Shown here piece by piece: positions 36,549 through 46,534 of a stretch of 64,000 nt of DNA. Source of the DNA: Neobacillus cucumis (lineage in GTDB: Bacteria; Bacillota; Bacilli; Bacillales; Cytobacillaceae). The stretch's first letter is position 1; every line of letters starts with the position of its first letter. The position numbers were made by a program, and so were the translations under genes. The notes beneath the pieces are model-generated. The model was not told the DNA's origin. It did not search any database and saw only the letters and a program-made list of their open reading frames with translations. The stretch covers positions 62,001 to 126,000 of the forward strand of contig NZ_JAFBEX010000008.1 of NCBI RefSeq assembly GCF_016908975.1, written 5' to 3'.

Positions 36549-39500
36549 TTATTTCTGGGTGGTAACAGTTAAGCTGTAGTTTCCTGAACCGCTTTTGGCT
36601 GTTGGGACAATGTAATATACTCCCGTTTTTGTCGGTTTAAACACGATGGTTTCATTTGAATTTTTATTGGTTGATTTGGCAATAGGACTTGTCCCGTAAA
36701 TGGTCGATGTGCCAATCGTGAATAGCTTAAGATCAAAATTTGCTGCCGTCGGCCCTGTTAACATCAATTTGTACATTTTGCCTTTTTCTAGTTGCTTGGA
36801 CCAGACGTCATTAATATCTAGAGAAGTAGTATTTAAGTGCCCAGATACTTTACTAGAAGTGATGGAAATACTTCCTTTACTATCATCATCAAAAATATAG
36901 GTAAATGGCACCGATAATCCTGTTTCCTGATTGTCCTTTGTATTCAGCGAAACGGCATAGACATAGGTTTTACCCAAAACCGCAGTGGCATCAGTAAAGC
37001 TAAGGCCAGTTACAGGCGCTGAATTTAATTTTTTATAATCGGCATCGGACGCTGTAGCTGCCTTACGATAAATATTGTAAGAAGCTGCCCATGAAGATGC
37101 AGTCCAGGAAACAACAGGATGTTTAATGGTTGCATCATATCTGACATTAACCGCATTTGGAATACTTTTTACAATAAATCGATCAATGTTAATGCCCGCT
37201 GCGTTCTTCTTCGCAGCTGGATCTGAAGTACCTGTCCAAACGATTTTCACATAATGCTGACCATAAGTAGAATAGGTTTTCTTGAAAATCGTTTGCTTCG
37301 CTTTATAATCGGCTGAATAAAGCGATGGGGAGGCTAGTTTAATTCCATCGATATAAATATCAGCTACACCCTGAGTTGGATCCTTGAAGCCTTGCCACTC
37401 AAAGCTGTATCCGATAAAAGAAAAGTCAGCTTCACCATCAGAATTTAAACTGTTTGCCTGGCCGCCCGACAATTGGGCGTTTACTGTTGTCGTCCATGGT
37501 CCATTATAGGATATAAATTTAGAGTCATTTTCATATGTTCCTCCAAAGTTGCCTACATTTAATTTATAAGTTCCTGTACCTTTGTAGGCATAGACATCCA
37601 CATAATAAACACCTGCTTTTGGAGCGGTAAATTGAATCGCTTCTTTGGAAGAATTGAGCGTTTCTGAAGACGCAACAATTCCTCTGGCCGTATTAATATC
37701 CTTCGCTGATTGATCGTATACATAGAGGTCAAAATCCGTTCCTGACTTTCCAATTAATGACAGGCTAATATTCTCACCTGCTTTCAGCGATAGAGCGTAG
37801 ACATCATTTTTATCTGTAGAATTATTGACCGAGTTTGTAATAATATTTTTCGTTAATGGTGTTCCAGGAAAATTATTATCACTGAACGTATTAAGTTGGG
37901 ATTCCTTTACGATTTTACCATTCTTCAAAAGACCATCCAGCTGTGGCAGACTTTTCCCTTTTTCGGAAATATACAGTTTTAATAACTCTGGCGACAAAGT
38001 AGGACTTAGCCCCATTAAAATCGCTGCCGTACCTGTTACAAACGGAGTTGCCATGGATGTTCCACTTTCATAACTATAGGCCTGACTGTAATCAGAAACA
38101 TATTTTAAACTTACAGTAGCTTCAGGACTGTTGGAATCAATAAAATCAGCAAATGGGTATGGTGCTTCGAATTTGTTGATAGCATATTTCTTACCCGCAT
38201 AAATACTGCCAGTTAGTCCTTCAACATTTAAAATCGGACCCAGATCGGAAAATACCGACAAATGCAATAGATTGGTTACAAAAGGTGAACTCTCATTACC
38301 GCCAAGTGCATCCTGCCCTGTCAATAATAAGCGGCCGCCTGCATTTAGATAGGTTGTTAAAGCACTGACATCATCTGTTGTTAATGCAGTTAAATCCTTT
38401 GTATTCAAACCAAATCCGTGTCCAGTAAACCAGATTACCGCATCATATGACGCAAGGTCCACACCACTTTCCTTAATCGAAGAGTCAGAGCTAATCGTGA
38501 TCGGAGTATAGTTATACCCTGTCAGTAATTTTTTATAGACTGATAGATAATCCTTAAAATAATTTTGAATAGTAGGGTCATCAATTAATTTTCCCAGATC
38601 ATGTTCATCATCTTGGACAAGCAGGATTTTCTTCGATGTATCTTTCGGAATATCCAAATAAGTTAAGGCTTTTGTCAGAGCATCTGTTCCATCTGTACCA
38701 GTGTATTTTTCATAGCCAACCCCATCAAAAATCGCTTTATAGCCGAGCTTTGAATTAGTGACTTGGGCAGCAGCTCCTAATTGTTTCATCCCGAGTAAAC
38801 CAGAAATCTCATCTGCCGGAAATTTTGGCACGCTACTTAAGACATCTACACCCGGAGCAGCAACATCAACAGTGTTCGCACCGTAATTTGAAAAATCGGC
38901 TAAATTCCCCTGGTTGTCAAGAGCAGCAACAGAAAGAATATTAGAACTGTCAAAGCTAACCGGATAGGATTTAGTGCTATCAATGTTCACTCCATCATTT
39001 CCGGCCGCAACGATGAATAAACCGTTGTAATTCTTAATAGCCTTCTCTAATAATGGATCATAATCTCCTCCGCCCCAGCTGTTATTCAAAACCTTAATTC
39101 CAAGTTTTTCAGCATACTCGATGGCAGATATGGCGTCTGCAGAAGTTCCCCCTTCAGGGCCTAAAAATTTAATTGGAACAATTTTTACATTGGGGGCAAC
39201 ACCTGCAATACCTGTATTGGTACTAGCAGAGCCTCCTTCTAATTGACCAGCAATGATACCAGATACATGTGTTCCATGTTCATCTCCATCCAATGGATCG
39301 TAAACACTATTATCCTTATTATAAAAATCCCATCCATGAACGTCATCGACATATCCATCATGGTCATTATCAATGCCATCATTCGGAATTTCTTTTGGAT
39401 TTGTCCAAATTTTATTTTTTAAGTCTGGATGATTAATATCAACTCCTGTATCAATGACACCAACGAGGACTGTCTTTAGGACCCCGCTGTATTTAGCCAG

Positions 39501-40106
39501 AGCTTCAGGAGCATCAACATCAATATTTTTCAGACCGTATACGCCATTAATCGATTGCCCCGTATTGTTTGCTCCCCATAATTGACTATAATAGTTGGGA
39601 GCGGTATTAGTACCCGCTGCATAGTATTTATAGTTGGGCTGGACCGATGCAACGGCAGGGTCCTTTTTAATAGTGGCAGCATAATCTGTTACCCTTTTGC
39701 CTTTTGGAATTTTGACCACTTCAGAATTTACCGATTTTAGCACCTTTGTTTGTTTAAGTGAGTATTTTTGTTTAAAAATATTTTTGGTAGATTCTTTTGT
39801 CTCCTTTTTGTATGTAACAATGAGTTCATCCGTCAGGTATGTTGCAGTGTTTTGGCTATCTTTTGTCATTTTGCTATTAAACTTTGTTTCTAACAAGCTT
39901 GCTTTTTTCTTTGGAATCGTTTTGCTTATTACTGTGTTTGCCTTTGTTGTCAACCCGCCTATTTGGCTTTTTTTCGGTTGTTCCGTCACGCCTTGAGCAG
40001 CGCTTTGGACCTTTGACGGTGCATTTGCAGATACTGCCAAGGGCAGAACATTTGCAGATGCTAGTAAAATGGATAGTACCAAAGTAGTTACTTTTGTTCT
40101 TCTCAT
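36549..40106 (-). CDS. Secreted multidomain S8 subtilisin-like serine protease
   Basis: A 1185-residue exported protease. A signal peptide (1-28, ending AVSANA) precedes an inhibitor-like propeptide (about 88-160). The catalytic residues are Asp219 (GVIDTGVD), His277 (HGTHVSG), oxyanion Asn370 (AAGND) and Ser684 (SGTSMATPFV). Between Asn370 and Ser684 the catalytic domain is split by about 250 extra residues, including ILLVQDDEHD, VIWFTGHGFG and GGRLLLTGQDALGG, which resemble a class I glutamine-amidotransferase-like flavodoxin fold. PPC-type beta domains (about 760-850 and 1090-1185) and a fibronectin III-like segment follow. There is no cell-wall anchor. It sits between infC and thrS, an accessory place relative to B. 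subtilis. Confidence 0.92.
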   Translation of the reverse strand: MRRTKVTTLVLSILLASANVLPLAVSANAPSKVQSAAQGVTEQPKKSQIGGLTTKANTVISKTIPKKKASLLETKFNSKMTKDSQNTATYLTDELIVTYKKETKESTKNIFKQKYSLKQTKVLKSVNSEVVKIPKGKRVTDYAATIKKDPAVASVQPNYKYYAAGTNTAPNYYSQLWGANNTGQSINGVYGLKNIDVDAPEALAKYSGVLKTVLVGVIDTGVDINHPDLKNKIWTNPKEIPNDGIDNDHDGYVDDVHGWDFYNKDNSVYDPLDGDEHGTHVSGIIAGQLEGGSASTNTGIAGVAPNVKIVPIKFLGPEGGTSADAISAIEYAEKLGIKVLNNSWGGGDYDPLLEKAIKNYNGLFIVAAGNDGVNIDSTKSYPVSFDSSNILSVAALDNQGNLADFSNYGANTVDVAAPGVDVLSSVPKFPADEISGLLGMKQLGAAAQVTNSKLGYKAIFDGVGYEKYTGTDGTDALTKALTYLDIPKDTSKKILLVQDDEHDLGKLIDDPTIQNYFKDYLSVYKKLLTGYNYTPITISSDSSIKESGVDLASYDAVIWFTGHGFGLNTKDLTALTTDDVSALTTYLNAGGRLLLTGQDALGGNESSPFVTNLLHLSVFSDLGPILNVEGLTGSIYAGKKYAINKFEAPYPFADFIDSNSPEATVSLKYVSDYSQAYSYESGTSMATPFVTGTAAILMGLSPTLSPELLKLYISEKGKSLPQLDGLLKNGKIVKESQLNTFSDNNFPGTPLTKNIITNSVNNSTDKNDVYALSLKAGENISLSLIGKSGTDFDLYVYDQSAKDINTARGIVASSETLNSSKEAIQFTAPKAGVYYVDVYAYKGTGTYKLNVGNFGGTYENDSKFISYNGPWTTTVNAQLSGGQANSLNSDGEADFSFIGYSFEWQGFKDPTQGVADIYIDGIKLASPSLYSADYKAKQTIFKKTYSTYGQHYVKIVWTGTSDPAAKKNAAGINIDRFIVKSIPNAVNVRYDATIKHPVVSWTASSWAASYNIYRKAATASDADYKKLNSAPVTGLSFTDATAVLGKTYVYAVSLNTKDNQETGLSVPFTYIFDDDSKGSISITSSKVSGHLNTTSLDINDVWSKQLEKGKMYKLMLTGPTAANFDLKLFTIGTSTIYGTSPIAKSTNKNSNETIVFKPTKTGVYYIVPTAKSGSGNYSLTVTTQK

Positions 40107-40292
40107 TTCTACTCTCCTTTAAAGTTGTTGAAGAAGAAATCCACTGATAAAAATTGTAAGAAACTATCATTTTTTACCATCTTCTCTTCTACTATTTTAC
40201 TAATATCCCAGACAAAAGTCTGTATTTTTTTTATAAGTCCAAAAATTTCGGGACTAATAGAGCAAATACGAGGGCAGCGGCAAATTTATCAT

Positions 40293-40324
40293 AAAAAAAA
40301 TACCACAGCCAATAGACTGTGGTA
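40293..40324 (-). terminator. Terminator of thrS
   Basis: TACCACAG/CTGTGGTA stem followed on the minus strand by eight T residues. Confidence 0.88.
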
Positions 40325-40350
40325 AGACTCCCGAGTTTATATTGAAAATA

Positions 40351-42285
40351 TTAGCCGCGTTTCACTTCTGCTAAAAGTGTATCAAGGAATGAAGCAAACG
40401 CAACAGTTTCTGATTTTTGTTCGCCATATTTCCGAACGTTGACAGCATTTTCTTCCACTTCTTTATCACCAACGACCAGCATGTATGGAATTTTCAGCAT
40501 TTGAGCTTCACGGATTTTATAGCCGATTTTTTCATCACGGCCATCTAATTCGACACGTAAGCCTTCATTTTGCAGCTGCTCCTGAACCTGTTTCGCGTAG
40601 TCGTAATGAGCACCAGGAGAAACCGGTATTACTTGCACTTGTACCGGAGCCAGCCATGTTGGGAATGCCCCTTTATATTCTTCAATCAAGTAAGCAACAA
40701 AACGTTCCATTGTAGATACAACGCCACGGTGAATAACCACAGGACGGTGCTGCTTACCATCTTCACCCACATAATTTAAATCAAAGCGTTCAGGAAGTAA
40801 GAAGTCTAATTGAACAGTCGATAAAGTTTCGTCTTTACCTAATGCAGTTCTAACTTGAACATCAAGCTTAGGGCCATAGAAGGCTGCTTCTCCTTCAGCT
40901 TCGAAATAATCAAGTCCTAGGTCATCCATTGCTTCCTTCAACATGCTTTGCGCTTTTTCCCACATCGCATCATCATCAAAATATTTTTCAGTATCTTGTG
41001 GATCACGGTAAGAAAGACGGAACGAATAATCATTAATATTAAAATCTTTGTAAACATCAAGTATTAAGTTCACAACACGTTTGAATTCATCTTTAATCTG
41101 ATCTGGACGGACGAAAATATGAGCATCGTTTAGTGTCATCCCCCGGACACGCTGCAAGCCTGCTAATGCTCCTGACATTTCGTAACGGTGCATTGTTCCC
41201 AACTCAGCAATACGAATTGGAAGTTCGCGATAACTATGCATGCTGTTTTTATAAACCATCATATGATGCGGGCAGTTCATTGGGCGGAGCACCAATTGCT
41301 CGTTATCCATTTCCATAATTGGGAACATGTCTTCATGATAATGATCCCAGTGACCTGAAGTTTTGTATAAATCCACACTTCCCATAATCGGAGTGTAGAC
41401 ATGATCATAACCAAGACGCTGCTCTTTATCGACAATGTATCGCTCAATCACACGGCGGATGGTTGCGCCTTTCGGAAGCCATAAGGGCAATCCTTGACCA
41501 ACCAATTGGTTGCTTGTGAAAAGGCTCAATTCTTTTCCGATTTTACGGTGATCACGCTCTTTCGCCTCTTCTAATAGGCGAAGATGCTCTTTTAAATCTT
41601 CTTTCTTGAAAAAGGCAGTACCGTAAACGCGCTGCAGCATTTTATTATCGCTATTGCCGCGCCAATAAGCACCAGCAATGCTTAACAATTTAAATTCTTT
41701 AATTTTTCCAGTTGAAGGAACATGCACCCCACGGCAAAGATCGAAAAAGTCACCTTGCTCATAGATTGTGACTGTTTCTTCGTCAGGAATCGCTTCAATT
41801 AATTCAAGCTTGTAAGGATCTCCTGCTTCTTTAAACAGTTGAACCGCTTCAGCACGGCTTACTTCCTTCCGTACAATTTCAATATTTTCATTGACGATTT
41901 TTGCCATTTCTTTTTCAATCTTTGGCAGGTCTTCAGGTGTTAAGGATACATCAAGATCCATGTCATAATAGAATCCGCCCTCGATGACTGGACCAACACC
42001 AAGATTTACATTGGGATATAGCCTTTTTACTGCTTGTGCCATTAAGTGGGCAGTACTGTGTCGTAATACTTCTAAGGCATCTTTGGATTCAGGTGTAACA
42101 ATTTCTATAGTACCGTCTTCTAGGATTGGACGGCGAAGATCATACATTTGTCCGTTCCATTTGCCGGCAATGGCCTTTTTCTTAAGGCCTGGGCTGATGG
42201 AAGCGGCAATATCTTCTGTTGTTGTTCCTTGCGGGAACTCCTTTACTGCCCCATCAGGAAACGAAATCTTAACAACATCTGACAT
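40351..42285 (-). CDS. thrS: Threonyl-tRNA synthetase
   Basis: Charges tRNA-Thr and edits mischarged serine. Domains: TGS (1-65), editing domain with [16 protein letters not shown], class II core with [13 protein letters not shown] and the anticodon-binding C-terminal domain. The start is the ATG at 42285 (MSDVVKISF), 5 nt after AGGAGGAG, giving 644 residues. The longer frame to 42339 runs into the dispersed repeat and is rejected. It is controlled by the threonine T-box upstream. Confidence 0.97.
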   Translation of the reverse strand: MSDVVKISFPDGAVKEFPQGTTTEDIAASISPGLKKKAIAGKWNGQMYDLRRPILEDGTIEIVTPESKDALEVLRHSTAHLMAQAVKRLYPNVNLGVGPVIEGGFYYDMDLDVSLTPEDLPKIEKEMAKIVNENIEIVRKEVSRAEAVQLFKEAGDPYKLELIEAIPDEETVTIYEQGDFFDLCRGVHVPSTGKIKEFKLLSIAGAYWRGNSDNKMLQRVYGTAFFKKEDLKEHLRLLEEAKERDHRKIGKELSLFTSNQLVGQGLPLWLPKGATIRRVIERYIVDKEQRLGYDHVYTPIMGSVDLYKTSGHWDHYHEDMFPIMEMDNEQLVLRPMNCPHHMMVYKNSMHSYRELPIRIAELGTMHRYEMSGALAGLQRVRGMTLNDAHIFVRPDQIKDEFKRVVNLILDVYKDFNINDYSFRLSYRDPQDTEKYFDDDAMWEKAQSMLKEAMDDLGLDYFEAEGEAAFYGPKLDVQVRTALGKDETLSTVQLDFLLPERFDLNYVGEDGKQHRPVVIHRGVVSTMERFVAYLIEEYKGAFPTWLAPVQVQVIPVSPGAHYDYAKQVQEQLQNEGLRVELDGRDEKIGYKIREAQMLKIPYMLVVGDKEVEENAVNVRKYGEQKSETVAFASFLDTLLAEVKRG

Positions 42286-42302
42286 ATTAACTCCTCCTAA
42301 TT

Positions 42303-42429
42303 GAAATGCGGAAGCGACTTGCCCAGGGGCGACTGGCATAAGACGAGCCGGCTGAAAGGTTGTTCTTTAACCTTTCTGACGGATTGGCTTATGTCCCGAG
42401 CCCCTAGGCGCTGAAGCTGGACATTTCTT
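42303..42429. repeat. Dispersed hairpin repeat between thrS T-box and start site
   Basis: Termini GAAATGCGGAAGCG and CTAGGCGCTGAAGCTGGAC. The core hairpin is AAAGGTT/AACCTTT. The copy lies after the T-box terminator and just before the thrS Shine-Dalgarno site, so every full-length thrS message carries it. Confidence 0.8.
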
Positions 42430-42430
42430 A

Positions 42431-42722
42431 TTTTAAAATAAAAAAACCCGTCCCTAGGAAAAGGGACGAGTTTAAATTAACACGTGGTTCCACCCAATTT
42501 TTCACAAACAATGATTGCCATTGATTATGACTTTGGTCAGATAACGGCTGTTGACCGTCAACAATTACTAATTTCAATAAATGAAAAATTCACTGTCAAA
42601 GTTTAAAGGCGGTAAGCATTTCATCCGTGTTAGAAGACTTTCAGCCGGTGGTCTCCCTCTCTATAAACCGTAAAGAAATACTATTGTCCTTATCATTACT
42701 TTTACTACTGTATTTTGCTATG
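42431..42722 (-). ncRNA. Threonine T-box riboswitch of thrS
   Basis: The T-box sequence GGGTGGAACCACG lies at 42495-42483. The terminator AAACTCGTCCCTT/AGGGACGGGTTT with T-run occupies 42431-42463. Stem I contains GCTT-ACC-GCC, giving the threonine specifier ACC at 42613-42611, followed by the expected purine. Confidence 0.92.
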
Positions 42723-42728
42723 TACGTT

Positions 42729-42757
42729 ATTATAATGATTTACCGCAAAAAAAGCAA
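42729..42757 (-). promoter_or_regulatory. Sigma-A promoter of thrS
   Basis: TTGCTT at 42757-42752 and TATAAT at 42734-42729 with a 17-bp spacer. Confidence 0.7.
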
Positions 42758-42794
42758 GGTACATAAAACTATATATTGACATTATTTTATTCTT

Positions 42795-43676
42795 TTATGC
42801 ATGATTTTCTGAAGAATCCATTTTTGAATTACTCTGTTTGAGATTACGAAGGGCCCCATAGGTTTTCACCGTTACTCTTTCTTCAAAAATATTTTTAATC
42901 GTTCTTAAGAGAGGGGCATCCGGGTCATTTGTATAGATAAAAATGGATGTCGGAGCAATTGATAATAGCGGTGCAATCGAAACAGAATCCACATATACCG
43001 GATGATTCACTAACAATTTACGATCAATCATCCGTATTAATTCCCCCCGTTTGATTTCGATAAAATGTTCATTGTAAAAGATGATTTCTTCATCAAACAA
43101 TACATGCAGTGTATCCATTTTCGGCTCCCGGTTCACCAAAAAGTCCCGGAGCATTTGGATAAACATTTGATATTCCTGTTCCATTTTATATTCATCGATG
43201 GCGATTTCTACATATTCCTCGAGGATCTGGAAGTATGGCCGCAAACGAAATCTAAGCAAGGAATCAAACGAAAACGTAACATTTTCTTGAAAAATATGAT
43301 TCACTGCAGCCTCAATAAAAGACAACTCTTGATGGTTCGCTTTTATGAAAACAGCAAGGTCTTCCCTTTGCCCTTCAAGGATTGAATAAATAATTTCCAT
43401 AATCTGCTGCTGTTCTTCTTCATCCTGAAAAAGATAGTGATTCTTGATAATGTCTCTAAACCAGTCGTCCCGTTTGATGGTTGTAATAAATTCATTAAAA
43501 GCCGTTTTCACCTTGTTGAGCATTTCTCTAGAAAAGCTATCATTTAATATTTTTACTATATATTGATCTTCATTAAGAAGAATAGTATTTTCAACAGAAT
43601 CGAATGGAACATACATTTGTATGTGGTTATAAAACCGCTTAGCATCCAACCTGCTTTGGAAGATGATTTCCGCCAA
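42795..43676 (-). CDS. ytxC: Sporulation protein YtxC
   Basis: A 293-residue cytoplasmic protein of the YtxC family, known only in spore formers. It is identified by its place between thrS and dnaI and by segments such as YVPFDSVENTILL, VFIKANHQELSFIEAA and FRLRPYFQILEEYVEIAIDEYK. The sequence is acidic and helical with no membrane segment. The start is TTG at 43676 behind AAGGGGGG. The molecular role is unknown. Confidence 0.88.
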   Translation of the reverse strand: MAEIIFQSRLDAKRFYNHIQMYVPFDSVENTILLNEDQYIVKILNDSFSREMLNKVKTAFNEFITTIKRDDWFRDIIKNHYLFQDEEEQQQIMEIIYSILEGQREDLAVFIKANHQELSFIEAAVNHIFQENVTFSFDSLLRFRLRPYFQILEEYVEIAIDEYKMEQEYQMFIQMLRDFLVNREPKMDTLHVLFDEEIIFYNEHFIEIKRGELIRMIDRKLLVNHPVYVDSVSIAPLLSIAPTSIFIYTNDPDAPLLRTIKNIFEERVTVKTYGALRNLKQSNSKMDSSENHA

Positions 43677-43766
43677 CCAAATCCCCCCTTTTTTAGAAAA
43701 ATCTCTTGTTAATGTATATGGGGGACTTGGCCAAAATAGAAGTACACTGACACTAGGAATATTAAT

Positions 43767-43967
43767 ATTTAAATGGCTGTGTTAAACATGAATGTTGATT
43801 TCCGCTGCAGGCGCTCGCTTTCCGCGGGCGTGCCGGGGAGCCTCCTCGACGCTGAAAGCGTCTGCGGGGTCTCCCCTGCCCCGTACTCCCGCAGGAGTCG
43901 AGCGCCTTTCGCTCCAATCAACATTGTTCCAAAATCAACAATTGCCTTCAAACACAGCCATTTAAAT
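43767..43967. repeat. 17-bp inverted repeat enclosing GC-rich repeat
   Basis: ATTTAAATGGCTGTGTT at 43767-43783 is perfectly complemented at 43951-43967. The pair brackets the 131-bp GC-rich element and forms the outer stem of a long hairpin immediately before the dnaI terminator. Confidence 0.8.
43793..43923. repeat. GC-rich structured repeat, copy 2 (131 bp)
   Basis: TGTTGATT...AATCAACA ends with an internal complementary pair AGGCGCT/AGCGCCT. Long identity with the copy at 14104-14297, but without its 63-bp insert. The open frames across it are not genes. Confidence 0.88.
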
Positions 43968-44002
43968 AAAAAAGGATTGCCGGTTTATCCAGTCAATCCT
44001 TA
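43965..44002 (-). terminator. Terminator of dnaB-dnaI
   Basis: AAGGATTG/CAATCCTT stem with a minus-strand T-run, directly after dnaI. Confidence 0.8.
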
Positions 44003-44014
44003 CAAAACGATTAT

Positions 44015-44941
44015 TTATCTCCGGTTCGGTCCGTCGACTAGGACAGGCTCACTTAATGTGCGGATCCTCTCCATGATTCGGCGGGCCTTCATTTTTTCTT
44101 CCTCACCACGCTGGCTATAGGTCAAGTGATGCTCCAGCCCTTTAAAATCAAAATTAGACGTAAAAAATGTCGGCAGACTTTCTAGCATACGAAATTGCAG
44201 GATGGGTCCAAGCACCTCATCCCTAGTCCAGCTTGACACCGCCTCCGCTCCGATATCATCAAGCATTAAAATCGGTTCTTTTTTTAAGGCCTCGATTTTT
44301 TCGTTTAAGGTTGAATCAGCAATCGAGCTCTTCATCTCTCGTAACAATTCTGGAACATAGACAATCATCGATGAAATATGTTTTTGGGCAAGCTTATTGG
44401 CAATGGCCCCTAGCAAATAGGATTTTCCCACCCCAAATTCGCCATATAGGTATAATCCTTTTATCTGTTTCCCATGTTCATAATTCAATATAAAGGAAAG
44501 AGATCTTTTAATGGCCTCAATACGATTATCATCATGTGCTAAATCGTCAAACGTTGCATTCAAGATGTCTTTAGGCACGTATAGACTCTTTATTAATCGT
44601 TCATTCTTCCGTTTTTCATCATCCATTATTTTTCTTGGACAACGTTCATAACGAACATCGATTGCATTTCTTGTTAGAACCAGCTCTGGCTGGTACCCTT
44701 TCATCATATTAATACAGCCGTCAAGACTTTCACACTTTTGGCATTCTTTACTTTGATTGATATATTCATAAAGCTTGCTTAAACCTTTATCGATCATATC
44801 ACTAGTAAGACCATCTTCATTTTCTCTTATAAATTCTCTAACACCCGAATTCGCCAGCGTATCTTGCCGCATTTTTTCAAAACGTTTTTGGAAATTCTCA
44901 CTTGAGGCTATCCGTTTCAGTGTTCGGTTTATCTTTTCCAT
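44015..44941 (-). CDS. dnaI: Helicase loader DnaI
   Basis: AAA+ ATPase that loads the replicative helicase DnaC at origins and restart sites. The N-terminal helicase-binding domain has a cysteine and histidine zinc module (CQKCESLDGCINM, later CPRK). The C-terminal ATPase shows Walker A GEFGVGKSYLLGAIA and Walker B ILMLDDIGAEA. The length is 308 residues. It follows dnaB by 10 bp. Confidence 0.95.
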   Translation of the reverse strand: MEKINRTLKRIASSENFQKRFEKMRQDTLANSGVREFIRENEDGLTSDMIDKGLSKLYEYINQSKECQKCESLDGCINMMKGYQPELVLTRNAIDVRYERCPRKIMDDEKRKNERLIKSLYVPKDILNATFDDLAHDDNRIEAIKRSLSFILNYEHGKQIKGLYLYGEFGVGKSYLLGAIANKLAQKHISSMIVYVPELLREMKSSIADSTLNEKIEALKKEPILMLDDIGAEAVSSWTRDEVLGPILQFRMLESLPTFFTSNFDFKGLEHHLTYSQRGEEEKMKARRIMERIRTLSEPVLVDGPNRR

Positions 44942-44951
44942 ATGTCACCTC

Positions 44952-46349
44952 TTAATCATCGATTGCCTTTAGCATTTCTTCAATTTCACGTTTCCTAGCC
45001 TCTATATCAGGACTTTTTTCCTTTGGTTGCTCCTCAGTGGCTTTATTCGTTTCCTTATCAAACCAATCAGGCAACAGTTCTGTTCGTATCGGTTTTTTAT
45101 TAGAAGACTTTCTTGTCTTTTTCTCTTCATTCCAAGAAAGATACTTACTATGCTCACTTCTTGCCAATTCCATTGCCTCTTTAACGGTTTTTACCTCTTT
45201 CCGTGCCCAATGACTGGCAATTTGCTCCACATAATTCTTTGTAAACTTCGAATCCGCTTTTAACAGGACATATTGAATTAGAACATTGACAACACCTGGT
45301 AACAGTTTTTTCTTAGACATCATATCTTCAATGATTTTCAATTCGGTTTCCGAAGGTTCAATCCCGTGGGAAGCGTCTTTAAAAACCCTAATAGGAGAAG
45401 TCGTTTCTAACGATCGAACTAGCAATTCTTCCTGAGTCTTTGGCTCCTCTGCTTGCACACGATATCTTGGAGGCTGTGTCCGTTCCACTAAGCTTGGATA
45501 TTGCTCATTATTTTCGAATTGATACCAATTTCGCGCGGCTTTCCTTAAGTCTTCCACATCGATGTCATTATTTGGATCAATGGCATCTAGGATTAGGTTC
45601 TTCATTTCAATCGGATTTATATTATAGAGGAATGAAAGATTGCTAATCACTTCTTTTACCTTTTTCGTTAAGGCCTTTTTGGGAACAAGAGATTCATTTA
45701 ACCCTGCCATAAGCAACCCAAAATCAAATGTTTCGACATCGATTTGAATCCCTTTTTGCTCATGGCGTCCGATGAATTGTTCCTCGTCTTCTGCCTTTAA
45801 TTCTCCAGCCACATCCTGTAAATATTGCATGCTTCCAAGTGTCGCTGAAGTATACACATCCTGAAACGCCTTGGTTACATCTTGAAATTCATTTTCTTTT
45901 GGTTTTTGTTGATCGGTAAAAAAACGTTTCAGTCGGGCAAAGTGGTTTTTTCCTATTTTTCGAAACAGATAAATATTTAACATCCCATCTGAAAAGAACT
46001 GCTCCGGATTTAAAGGTGGATGGAGCTCATAAATAAATGAACGTTCATCATCCCCAGTTTTCACATAGGTTTTAACTAAGCCAATTCCCTCGAGCTTTAA
46101 CCGCGCTTCATATATATCCCTTAAATTCATTCCCATCAAATTCATTAATAGGTGATGTGTCGACGACTCTGACCAAAGTCTATTTTCCTCCAACTCTGCC
46201 CAAAGTGTCATATACAAACTTAAACAAGTGGATCCAATCAGAGGCTGATATAAAAATGTCAGCACTTTTCGGTCATACTCATGAAGCAGTCCCTCTGATG
46301 CAACAACATAACGGTCGATCGGAAGTATTTCCTGCCAATGCTGCGCCAT
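44952..46349 (-). CDS. dnaB: Replication initiation/membrane attachment protein DnaB
   Basis: The Bacillus-type DnaB, a helicase co-loader that works with DnaD and DnaI and is unrelated to the E. coli helicase. The 465-residue protein has the N-terminal winged-helix domain (residues 1-110) and a C-terminal DnaD-like domain including DMMSKKKLLPGVVNVLIQYVL and HWARKEVKTVKEAMELAR. It lies between nrdR and dnaI as in B. subtilis. Confidence 0.94.
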   Translation of the reverse strand: MAQHWQEILPIDRYVVASEGLLHEYDRKVLTFLYQPLIGSTCLSLYMTLWAELEENRLWSESSTHHLLMNLMGMNLRDIYEARLKLEGIGLVKTYVKTGDDERSFIYELHPPLNPEQFFSDGMLNIYLFRKIGKNHFARLKRFFTDQQKPKENEFQDVTKAFQDVYTSATLGSMQYLQDVAGELKAEDEEQFIGRHEQKGIQIDVETFDFGLLMAGLNESLVPKKALTKKVKEVISNLSFLYNINPIEMKNLILDAIDPNNDIDVEDLRKAARNWYQFENNEQYPSLVERTQPPRYRVQAEEPKTQEELLVRSLETTSPIRVFKDASHGIEPSETELKIIEDMMSKKKLLPGVVNVLIQYVLLKADSKFTKNYVEQIASHWARKEVKTVKEAMELARSEHSKYLSWNEEKKTRKSSNKKPIRTELLPDWFDKETNKATEEQPKEKSPDIEARKREIEEMLKAIDD

Positions 46350-46380
46350 ATTTATCCAACCTTTCCCTAAAAATTAATAC

Positions 46381-46500
46381 AGTCTAGCTACAGCGCCTAG
46401 GGGATCGAGGTCATAAGACGATCCGGCAAGAAGGTTAAAAAACAACCTTCTCACCGGATCGTCTTATGCTGGTCGCCCCTGAACAAGGCGCTTCCGCTTC
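46381..46500. repeat. Dispersed hairpin repeat between nrdR and dnaB
   Basis: Termini AGTCTAGCTACAGCGCC and AAGGCGCTTCCGC with core hairpin AGAAGGTT/AACCTTCT and arms GACGATCCGG/CCGGATCGTC. It lies in the nrdR-dnaB gap. Confidence 0.82.
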
Positions 46501-46505
46501 CTAAA

Positions 46506-46534
46506 CAAAAAGAGCCAAAAACTCTTCAGCTCCT
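46506..46534 (-). terminator. Weak terminator after nrdR
   Basis: AGGAGCT pairs imperfectly with GGCTCTT and is followed by TTTTG on the minus strand. It may allow read-through into dnaB. Confidence 0.45.

Noticed and set aside
43769..44120. Open frames across the second GC-rich repeat
   Set aside because: Same reason; the plus-strand frame also overlaps the 3' end of dnaI.
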